A stretch of 64,000 nt of DNA from the NCBI GenBank assembly GCA_002698995.1, contig PAAX01000015.1, positions 1 to 64,000 on the forward strand, read 5' to 3'. A model generated the notes under the pieces. That model was given only the letters and a program-made list of their open reading frames with translations. It was not told the DNA's origin and searched no databases. Positions 35,592 to 42,561 of the stretch are shown piece after piece. Source of the stretch: Ignavibacteriota bacterium. Lineage in GTDB: Bacteria > Bacteroidota > Ignavibacteria > Ignavibacteriales > Melioribacteraceae. Both the position numbers and the translations under genes were made by a program. Every line of letters starts with the position of its first letter. Position 1 is the first letter of the stretch.

Positions 35592-36662
35592 ATGCTAAAG
35601 TATAAATTTTCATTATTATTTCTTTTCTTATCATTTAGTTTGACTGCACAAAATATTACAATGCCAAGAGTCAGTCCACAAGCGGAAGTAAAGCAGATAA
35701 TAGGAGTAACAGAAATTACAATAAATTATTCCAGACCGGCAGTAAAGGGGAGAACTATATGGGGAGAATTGGTTCCTTACGGATTAAATAAAATTTCATT
35801 TGGTAATGGTAATGCAGCTCCTTGGCGTGCGGGTGCAAATGAAAATACAACTATTGAATTCTCAACCGATGTAATGATAAACGGAAGTAAGATTCCAAAA
35901 GGGAAGTATGGATTATTTATGGAAGTTGGAAAAGATGAATGGAAAGTAATTTTTAATAAAGTAAATACAGCCTGGGGAAATTATTTTTATAATTCCAATG
36001 AGAATATTTTAGTTGTTTCTGCAGTTCCAGTCGAAAATCAACATACAGAATGGCTCGAATATTCATTTGAGAATATTAAACCTAATGGAGTTGATGCAGT
36101 ACTCAAATGGGAAAAACTAAAAGTACCATTTACTATTGAAGTTGACTTAACCGCAACAATATTAAATGACATTAGAAATCAATTAGTTTCATCAAAGGGA
36201 TTTAATTACCAATCTTATATTCAAGCAGTAAATTTTTGTTTAAGAAATAATGTGAATTTAGATGAAGCTCTTGAATGGATTAATAAATCGATTTCTATTC
36301 AAGAAACTTTGGTAAATCTTTCATTAAAGGCCGCAGTACTAGCTACCTTAGGAAGAAATGGTGAAATTGATCAGATGAAAGATCAGCTCAATAATAGAAT
36401 GGAAATATCGAATGAAAATGATATTAATCTTTATGGATATACGTTAGTAAATCTCGGTAGAATTGATGAAGCATTAACTGTATTTAAGTATAATGTTGAT
36501 CATCATCCTGAATCATGGAATGTTTATGATAGTTATGCAGAAGCATTTGCATTAAAAGGGGAGAAGGAAAAAGCTAAAAAGTATTACGAGGAGGCAATTC
36601 AAAAAGCTCCTGAAGATCAAAAGGAGCGACTCAGAAATTTAATAGATCAATTGGAAAAATGA
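35592..36662 (+). CDS. DUF2911 domain protein with TPR-like C-terminus
   Basis: A 356-residue exported protein with signal peptide (cleavage likely after FSLTAQ). Residues about 22-190 match DUF2911: PRVSPQAEV, ITINYSRPAVKGRTIWG, WRAGANENTTIEFS and IPKGKYGLFM. Residues about 200-355 are helical with tetratricopeptide-like repeats (NLGRIDEALTVFKYNV, LKGEKEKAKKYYEEAI). DUF2911 proteins are common in Bacteroidetes; the function is unknown. The TPR part suggests a protein-binding role in the periplasm. A bidirectional terminator follows. Confidence 0.85.
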   Translation: MLKYKFSLLFLFLSFSLTAQNITMPRVSPQAEVKQIIGVTEITINYSRPAVKGRTIWGELVPYGLNKISFGNGNAAPWRAGANENTTIEFSTDVMINGSKIPKGKYGLFMEVGKDEWKVIFNKVNTAWGNYFYNSNENILVVSAVPVENQHTEWLEYSFENIKPNGVDAVLKWEKLKVPFTIEVDLTATILNDIRNQLVSSKGFNYQSYIQAVNFCLRNNVNLDEALEWINKSISIQETLVNLSLKAAVLATLGRNGEIDQMKDQLNNRMEISNENDINLYGYTLVNLGRIDEALTVFKYNVDHHPESWNVYDSYAEAFALKGEKEKAKKYYEEAIQKAPEDQKERLRNLIDQLEK

Positions 36663-36681
36663 ATTAAGCTGATTTAAAACA

Positions 36682-36710
36682 AAAAATCCCGGTATGAAAC
36701 CGGGATTTTT
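36682..36710. terminator. Bidirectional terminator between DUF2911 gene and rpoD
   Basis: A 12-bp stem (36682-36693 with 36699-36710) with a 5-nt loop, flanked by A and T runs on both sides. It serves both convergent genes. Confidence 0.9.
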
Positions 36711-36711
36711 T

Positions 36712-37572
36712 TTAGCCTAAATATGCGGCAAGATTTTTACTTCTGGAGTTATGTCTCAATCTCCTTAAAGCTTTTTCTTTAATTTGTCTTACTCTTTCTC
36801 TGGTAAGGTTTAATATTTCACCAATTTCTTCAAGAGTAGCAGAGTATTCAGTTCCGATACCAAAGTATAAACGAATAACAGTAGCTTCTTTTTCGGTTAA
36901 AGTAGAAAGAGCTTGTTCAATATCCTTTTTCAAAGAATCTTCCATAATATTTGAATCCGGAGAAGGCTGATGATCATTAGCCATAATATCTAAAAGACTA
37001 TTCTTGTTATCTTCTCCTTGTTTAATAGGAGCATCAACAGAAACGTGTCTACCAGAATTTTGAAGAGCATTAGAAACATCTTCAACAGACATATCCAATT
37101 CAATTGCTAATTCTTCAATTGAAGGTTTTCTTTCCAGCTCTTGTTCCATTCTGCTGGCAACTTTCATAATTTTATTTAAATCGCCCACTCTGTTAAGTGG
37201 TAATCTAACCATTCTGGATTGATCGGCAATCGCTTGCAAAATGGATTGTCTAATCCACCAAACTGCGTAGGAAATAAATTTAAATCCACGAGTTTCATCA
37301 AATCTTTTTGCGGCTTTTATTAAGCCGTAATTTCCCTCATTTATGAGGTCACTTAACGGTAATCCGTTATTCTGATATTGTTTTGCTACAGAAACCACAA
37401 ATCTAAGATTTGCTTTAGTAAGTTTTTCAAGAGCAGATTGATCACCATCTCTAATTAATTCGGCTAATCTAATTTCCTCATCAGGAGTAATAAGATCAAC
37501 TTTACCAATTTCTTGTAAATACTTATCTAAGCTTTGGTTTTCACGATTTGTGTATTGTTTTGTGATTTTCAA
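36712..37572 (-). CDS. rpoD: Primary sigma factor, RpoD/SigA family
   Basis: A 286-residue sigma-70 factor without region 1.1 and without the long spacer, the form typical of Bacteroidetes. Regions in order: 1.2 (about 13-45), 2.1-2.4 (about 55-125; [14 protein letters not shown] and [15 protein letters not shown]), 3 (about 135-200; [10 protein letters not shown]) and 4 (about 225-285; [20 protein letters not shown]). The start is TTG with GAGGTGG about 5 bases upstream. A hairpin-bounded element lies in the 5' region. It probably recognises the TTGACA/TAnnTTTG-type promoters seen here. Confidence 0.95.
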   Translation of the reverse strand: MKITKQYTNRENQSLDKYLQEIGKVDLITPDEEIRLAELIRDGDQSALEKLTKANLRFVVSVAKQYQNNGLPLSDLINEGNYGLIKAAKRFDETRGFKFISYAVWWIRQSILQAIADQSRMVRLPLNRVGDLNKIMKVASRMEQELERKPSIEELAIELDMSVEDVSNALQNSGRHVSVDAPIKQGEDNKNSLLDIMANDHQPSPDSNIMEDSLKKDIEQALSTLTEKEATVIRLYFGIGTEYSATLEEIGEILNLTRERVRQIKEKALRRLRHNSRSKNLAAYLG

Positions 37573-37624
37573 CTAAACCACCTCACTTTTTGTGATTTAT
37601 TTTTATTAATTTTATTTTTGAAAA

Positions 37625-37735
37625 AAGACGGAAGCAGCTAACAATAATTGAAAATAATACTTGGAATATTCGAGGAGAATCCCCCGAAAAGAGAAGAATA
37701 ATAAACCGTCTTTGCTTGATTGATTTTCAAATGTA
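37625..37735 (-). promoter_or_regulatory. Structured region and candidate promoter upstream of rpoD
   Basis: On the minus strand TACATTTG (37735-37728) fits the Bacteroidetes -7 element. About 15 bases later AAAGACGG (37713-37706) is matched by CCGTCTTT (37632-37625), which runs into TTTTTTC. The arms enclose 73 bases with an internal TTCG/CGAA hairpin. It could be an rpoD leader attenuator or a small RNA. The remaining 37573-37854 sequence shows no gene. Confidence 0.35.
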
Positions 37736-37854
37736 CGATATTCATAGAATCTAAACCACCAAATTTAGATTAAAAGTTCCATAAAATCAAGAAAAATATC
37801 AAATTTATAGATATCTTGACATTAGATTAATTTGATGGGAGAAAAGTTTCATAA

Positions 37855-38151
37855 ATGAACGAATTAGAAAAATTTTTGACCGAAAATAAGAATAATGAAA
37901 TATTAATTTTTAAGTTCAGCCCGATTTGCGGTATCAGCAGATAGGTTGAAAGAGAATTTAAAAACTTTAGAATTAAAAACAATTATCCTATTTTAGAAGT
38001 TGATGTTATTAATCAAAGACAATTAAGCAGTTTTATTGCAGATTATTTTCATGTGATTCATGAATCACCTCAACTTATTTATCTTGATTCCGATCACAAA
38101 GTAAAAAAACATTTTTCGCATTATTCAATATTAGATTTTTTTGAAGAATAA
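37855..38151 (+). pseudogene. ytxJ: YtxJ-like bacilliredoxin gene with in-frame TAG
   Basis: The frame encodes a YtxJ-like (DUF2847) thioredoxin-fold protein of about 98 residues, possibly linked to bacillithiol redox. The first 29 codons end ILIFKFSPICGISR with the redox Cys25, then comes TAG (37942-37944). The same frame continues VEREFKNF...VDVINQRQLS...HESPQLIYL to a TAA at 38149. There is no frameshift, and the sequence on both sides fits the family, so a single base change made the stop. It could be a pseudogene, a sequencing error or read-through. It lies 39 bp before the cytochrome operon. Confidence 0.7.
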
Positions 38152-38190
38152 ATTTACTTACAAATTATAGAAATTTCTTAATTCGGACTT

Positions 38191-39048
38191 ATGACTAAAT
38201 TACAGCACAAAATTTATCTCTTTGTTTTAACCTCTATTCCTATTTTTGCTTTCTTCTTTTTACTTTTCTGGGGTTTCTCTTACTATGTTTCTCCATTGGA
38301 TCAAAGATTTTATCACGATCTGCACAAAGTTTTAAAGCCAAACGGATTGATTGGACATGGACTTGGAATTATTGGCTCTTTGTTAATGCTTTTGGGAGTT
38401 GGCATTTATATGTTAAGAAAAAGAGTAAAAGCTTTTTATAGACTAGGAGTTTTAAAACACTGGCTTGAACTTCATATTTTTATGTGTACACTTGGTCCGA
38501 TATTAGTACTTTTCCATACAAGCTTTAAATTCGGCGGAATTGTTTCTATTAGTTTTTGGAGTATGGTTGCTGTTGTATTAAGCGGAGTTATTGGGAGGTT
38601 TATATATGTTCAAATACCAAGAACTATTCAAGGGGAAGAATTATCATTAAATCAATTGAGAGAATTAACCGATAAAATTCACGACAATATGATTTCTAAT
38701 TTTCAATTGACTTCTGAAGTAATAAATAAAATTGAAGAAAAGAATAAAGTTGAATACAAATTGAATTTTACTATTTTTATCAAGGAATTTTTGAAAGGAT
38801 TTTTCATCAATTATGAAGTAAAAAATTACCTCAAAAAATTAAATGTAAGCAGTAAAACAATAGAGGAAATTTCAAAAAGTATTAAGCAGCAGTTTATTAT
38901 TAATAGAAAAATTAAGTATCTAAGAACTATGCAGAAATATTTTAGGTATTGGCATATTTTGCATCTTCCGTTTGCCATAATTATGCTAATTATAATGATA
39001 ATTCATGTTATCGTTTCCATAGTGTTTGGATACACGTGGATTTTTTAA
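38191..39048 (+). CDS. Cytochrome b-like integral membrane protein
   Basis: A 285-residue inner-membrane protein with about five hydrophobic segments (10-33, 54-74, 92-110, 117-140, 257-282) and a long charged loop (145-250). Histidines placed within or at the edge of the segments, His56, His90, His95, His109, His255, His258 and His272, could bind two or more b-type hemes, though exact ligands cannot be assigned. It heads an operon with an Fe-S/FAD oxidoreductase and two giant cytochromes c, so it probably moves electrons across or out of the membrane quinone pool. I do not recognise a named family. Confidence 0.7.
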   Translation: MTKLQHKIYLFVLTSIPIFAFFFLLFWGFSYYVSPLDQRFYHDLHKVLKPNGLIGHGLGIIGSLLMLLGVGIYMLRKRVKAFYRLGVLKHWLELHIFMCTLGPILVLFHTSFKFGGIVSISFWSMVAVVLSGVIGRFIYVQIPRTIQGEELSLNQLRELTDKIHDNMISNFQLTSEVINKIEEKNKVEYKLNFTIFIKEFLKGFFINYEVKNYLKKLNVSSKTIEEISKSIKQQFIINRKIKYLRTMQKYFRYWHILHLPFAIIMLIIMIIHVIVSIVFGYTWIF

Positions 39049-39067
39049 TTTAGGAGAACTACTATTT

Positions 39068-39658
39068 ATGAAAGTAAAACCATTTTATTTATATATAGGA
39101 CTTTTTATAGCAGCATTAGTGTTGTTGATTTTATTTTATCAGCAAGATGATCCTAATCAAATCGCTGAAGTTAATCCAAATACACAAATGCCTAATGACG
39201 AGATACACAAAGGAATTGAAGGAAAAACACCTTCTGCCGGAAATGTATCCGAAGGCTTCAAGAAAAAAATGAATGATCTAAAGGAGCAAGTTGAATCGAA
39301 TCCAAATGATACAGCAAAAGTGAAAGAGTATGCCGACTTACTTTCGGCATCTCATAAGCCTGATGAAGCAATAGAACAGTTTGAAAGCATATTAGTAAAG
39401 GATGGGAAAAGAATTGATATTTTACTTCCTTTAGTCTATTTATATTTTACGAAACAAAACATTCCAAAAGCTGAAGAATATACAAGAAGAGTTTTAGCAA
39501 TTAATCCAGATCATGCACAAGCTCATTATAATTTGGGAGCTTTGGAGGCAACAAAAGGAAATTCTGATAAAGCCAAAGAAATTTGGGAAATGATTGTTAA
39601 GAAATATCCGAATACTGAAGCAGCACATATAGCCGAGCAATCACTAAAACAATTGTAG
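39068..39658 (+). CDS. Membrane-anchored TPR protein
   Basis: A 196-residue protein. I start it at the ATG giving MKVKPFYLY, because it begins a clean N-terminal membrane anchor (about 6-24) and AGGAGA lies about 11 bases upstream; an earlier in-frame ATG overlaps the cytochrome b gene. The rest is periplasmic by charge rule: a Pro/Asn-rich linker, then three TPR repeats (about 80-190; HYNLGALEATKGNSDKAKEIWE). Located between the cytochrome b and oxidoreductase genes, it may organise or assemble the electron-transfer complex, like CcmI/NrfG-type TPR proteins in cytochrome maturation. Confidence 0.75.
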   Translation: MKVKPFYLYIGLFIAALVLLILFYQQDDPNQIAEVNPNTQMPNDEIHKGIEGKTPSAGNVSEGFKKKMNDLKEQVESNPNDTAKVKEYADLLSASHKPDEAIEQFESILVKDGKRIDILLPLVYLYFTKQNIPKAEEYTRRVLAINPDHAQAHYNLGALEATKGNSDKAKEIWEMIVKKYPNTEAAHIAEQSLKQL

Positions 39659-39664
39659 GTAGTT

Positions 39665-41005
39665 TTGGATTCTTTTACTGAAGTCTTAATAGAAAATTTA
39701 CTCAGCTACTTTTTAATTTTTATTATTGGATTGTGGGTAGTAATATATTATTTAAGAAACAGTAAGAAAAAATCGAAAAGTGTTGAAGAAAAAATTGAGA
39801 AGGCAAAAGAGTTTGGATTTTATGAGCCTGTTTCACTTTCTCCAAAAATAAATTATGATATCTGCATAGGAAGCGGTGCCTGTGTTGCTGCCTGTCCTGA
39901 AAAAGATATTCTTGGTTTGGTAAACGGAAGAGCAGCTACAATCAATGCGTCACGATGTGTTGGTCATGGTGCATGTTTTCATGCTTGTCCCGTTCAAGCT
40001 ATTACATTAGTAATTGGTACTGAAAAAAGGGGAGTTGATCTTCCTCATGTTAAACCGACTTATGAAACAAATGTACCCGGAATTTATATTGCTGGGGAAT
40101 TAGGGGGCATGGGTTTAATTAAAAATGCTGCTGAACAAGGAAAGCAAGCTGTTAATAATATTTACAAATCTTTATCCGATAAAAAAAACAATGATTACGA
40201 TTTGGTAATTATTGGTGCTGGACCTGCCGGAATATCTGCAAGTTTAACTGCAAAAAAACTTGGATTAAAATTTATTACAATAGATCAAGATTCACTTGGA
40301 GGAACTGTTTTTACTTTTCCAAGATCTAAGGTAGTTATGACTAAGCCAATGGAATTAGATCTTTACGGAAAATTAAAATTAGTTGAAACATCTAAATCAG
40401 AATTGATTTCCATTTGGAATGAAGTCCTGTCTAAGAACAATATTTCCATAAATGAAAATGAAAAAGTAATTGATATTAAAAAAGATAATTATGGATTTAA
40501 CGTAGTAACAAGCAAATCAAAGTATAATGCTTCTAAAGTAATACTGGCAATAGGAAGGAGAGGATCGCCAAGAAAATTAAATGTACCGGGAGAAGGAAAA
40601 GAAAAAGTTTTTTACAGATTATTGGAACCTGAATTACTAAAAGAAAAAAATGTTTTAATAGTTGGAGGTGGCGATTCTGCTGTTGAATCTGCTCTGCTTT
40701 TATCAGAAGAAAATAATGTTACAATATCATATAGAAATAATTCTTTCAGCAGATTGAAACCAAAAAATCATGAAAAAATATTAGAAGCGATTGATAGTAA
40801 TAAGTTGAAAGTAATATACGAATCCAATGTAATAGAAATTTGTGATAACGAAGTGAAATTGAGAGTCAATGAAAATGAAATAGTAATTGCGAATGATTTA
40901 GTTTATATTTTTGCCGGCGGTGAACTTCCAAATACTTTTTTGGAAAAGATTGGCATTGATATTTCAAAAAAATTTGGTGAAGCAATATTAAAACATCATT
41001 CTTAA
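39665..41005 (+). CDS. Membrane-anchored Fe-S/FAD pyridine-nucleotide oxidoreductase, permuted
   Basis: A 446-residue protein starting with TTG. An N-terminal membrane segment (10-30) followed by KKKSKS puts the rest in the cytoplasm. A two-cluster ferredoxin domain follows, with C67-x2-S70-x2-C73-x3-C77 and C98-x2-H101-x2-C104-x3-C108: in both, the second cysteine is replaced. Next comes TNVPGIYIAGELGGMG, normally the C-terminal FAD motif of this family, then the FAD Rossmann (VIIGAGPAG, 181-189) and the NAD Rossmann (IVGGGDSA, near 332). The domain order is thus rearranged. It probably links NAD(P)H to the membrane cytochrome. Confidence 0.8.
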   Translation: MDSFTEVLIENLLSYFLIFIIGLWVVIYYLRNSKKKSKSVEEKIEKAKEFGFYEPVSLSPKINYDICIGSGACVAACPEKDILGLVNGRAATINASRCVGHGACFHACPVQAITLVIGTEKRGVDLPHVKPTYETNVPGIYIAGELGGMGLIKNAAEQGKQAVNNIYKSLSDKKNNDYDLVIIGAGPAGISASLTAKKLGLKFITIDQDSLGGTVFTFPRSKVVMTKPMELDLYGKLKLVETSKSELISIWNEVLSKNNISINENEKVIDIKKDNYGFNVVTSKSKYNASKVILAIGRRGSPRKLNVPGEGKEKVFYRLLEPELLKEKNVLIVGGGDSAVESALLLSEENNVTISYRNNSFSRLKPKNHEKILEAIDSNKLKVIYESNVIEICDNEVKLRVNENEIVIANDLVYIFAGGELPNTFLEKIGIDISKKFGEAILKHHS

Positions 41006-41448
41006 TATTATTCTTAATTTTTTCAATCTCGGTATTTGCCCAAATATCTCCGGGTGATCTAAGTAAAGCACATGCTGATTTGGAAGGCTTAAGCAATTGT
41101 ACTAAATGTCATGAACTTGGTGAAGATGTTAAGAATGATAAATGCATGGATTGTCACACGGAAATAAAAGATCAACTCACAAGCAATAAAGGGTTTCATT
41201 CCACTCAAAATATTCCCTCAAAATTATGTTATGAATGCCATAGTGAACATCACGGTAGAAATTTCAAACTGATTAAATTTGATAAAGAGAATTTCGATCA
41301 CGATAAAGTCGGCTTTAAATTAACCGGAAGACATTCTGAAATTAATTGTGTTGATTGCCATAAATCAGAATTTAGAAGCGATGATAAAGTTGATGAAAGA
41401 CCGGATTCATTTTTAGGATTAGACCAAACTTGTACATCATGCCATTAA
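40987..41448 (+). CDS. Multiheme cytochrome c, N-terminal part (5 hemes) before in-frame TAA
   Basis: This is the first part of a 20-heme cytochrome split by a TAA. The signal peptide KTSFLILFLIFSISVFAQ is in frame but has no ATG, GTG or TTG before it after the stop at 40978; ATT at 40987, with GGTGA 6 bases upstream, is the only plausible start. If ATT is not used, the next ATG (41080) would leave no signal peptide. Five CxxCH motifs follow, the last immediately before the stop (TSCH). It overlaps the oxidoreductase gene by 19 bases. The product as it stands would be 153 residues. Confidence 0.65.
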   Translation: MKTSFLILFLIFSISVFAQISPGDLSKAHADLEGLSNCTKCHELGEDVKNDKCMDCHTEIKDQLTSNKGFHSTQNIPSKLCYECHSEHHGRNFKLIKFDKENFDHDKVGFKLTGRHSEINCVDCHKSEFRSDDKVDERPDSFLGLDQTCTSCH

Positions 41449-42561
41449 GATGTACATAGAAAAACCTTAGGAAACAGCTGCGAAAATTGTCATAATACAA
41501 AAACTTTTAAACCTCCTTCATTTTTTAGTCATAACCAAACTAAATTTAAATTGACCGGTTCTCACCAAAATGTTGAATGTCAGAAATGTCATAAAATTGA
41601 AGAGATTGATGGAAAGAAATTTCAACATTTTACCGGAATAAAATTTAATTCTTGTTCTAATTGTCATAACGATGTTCATAAAGGAAAGTTTGGACCAGAC
41701 TGCCAAAGTTGTCATCAAACAAACTCATTCACAGAAATCAATAATAAAAACCGTTTCGATCATTCAATTACAAATTTTCCTCTCTTAGGAAAGCACAATA
41801 ACGTAAAGTGCGAAAGTTGTCATAAGGGGAAATTAACGGATAAATTGGTTCATAATCAATGTATTGATTGTCATGAAGATTATCATAAAAAACAGTTTTT
41901 AACTAATGCTACTACTACTGACTGCAAAACATGCCATACTGTTGAGGGATTTAAACCGTCAAGTTTTTCGATTGAAGATCATGATAAACTGAATTTTAAA
42001 TTAACCGGAAGTCATTTGGCTCTTCCTTGTCAAGCTTGTCATTTAAAAAATTCAGAATGGAAATTTAGAATAAGTGGGGATAAGTGTATTGATTGTCATG
42101 TTAATTTTCATGAAGATGAAATAAGCAACAAGTTTATGGGAGAAAATAATTGTGCCGGATGTCATACTACAAATGCTTGGAAAGAAGTAGTTTTCAATCA
42201 CACTAATACCGGTTTCGAATTACTTGGAAAGCATGAAAATACTTCATGCAGAGATTGTCATTTCGATGATTCTCAATTAGTAGTTATTCAGAAATTTAAG
42301 TCACTTAGTTCTGATTGCATAGTCTGCCATGCTGATATTCATAAAGGGCAATTTGAAAAAGAAGGAAAAACTATTTGCCAAGACTGTCACACATTCTATA
42401 ATTGGAAACCTAATAAGTTTAATCATTCTAAAACGAGATTCCCGTTAGACGGCGCTCATAAGAAAGTGGAATGCAGTAAATGCCATAAATCATCAGACGA
42501 TGATAGTTACATAGTATTTAAAATTAGCGGTGATATAAAATGTACAAACTGCCATTCATAA
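41449..42561 (+). CDS. Multiheme cytochrome c, C-terminal part (15 hemes) after in-frame TAA
   Basis: The frame continues directly after the TAA with DVHRKTLGNSCENCH, which completes the repeat CH-x-DVHxxxLGxxCxxCH found elsewhere in the protein. Fifteen CxxCH motifs follow. The first credible independent start would be TTG at 41551, which would drop one heme motif and has no signal peptide. The two parts therefore represent one 524-codon gene with 20 hemes, interrupted by a single nonsense codon, or read through it. The stop overlaps the start of the 37-heme gene by 22 bases. Confidence 0.7.
   Translation, partial: DVHRKTLGNSCENCHNTKTFKPPSFFSHNQTKFKLTGSHQNVECQKCHKIEEIDGKKFQHFTGIKFNSCSNCHNDVHKGKFGPDCQSCHQTNSFTEINNKNRFDHSITNFPLLGKHNNVKCESCHKGKLTDKLVHNQCIDCHEDYHKKQFLTNATTTDCKTCHTVEGFKPSSFSIEDHDKLNFKLTGSHLALPCQACHLKNSEWKFRISGDKCIDCHVNFHEDEISNKFMGENNCAGCHTTNAWKEVVFNHTNTGFELLGKHENTSCRDCHFDDSQLVVIQKFKSLSSDCIVCHADIHKGQFEKEGKTICQDCHTFYNWKPNKFNHSKTRFPLDGAHKKVECSKCHKSSDDDSYIVFKISGDIKCTNCHS

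Noticed and set aside
37631-37639. GGAAGCAGC resembling the SRP RNA core
   Set aside because: The flanking GGUCCGG side and pairing arms of SRP RNA are absent on this strand.
37855-42561. Stop-codon reassignment as the reason for the in-frame TAG and TAA
   Set aside because: TAA, TAG and TGA all end intact, normal-length genes throughout the window, so a changed code is not supported.
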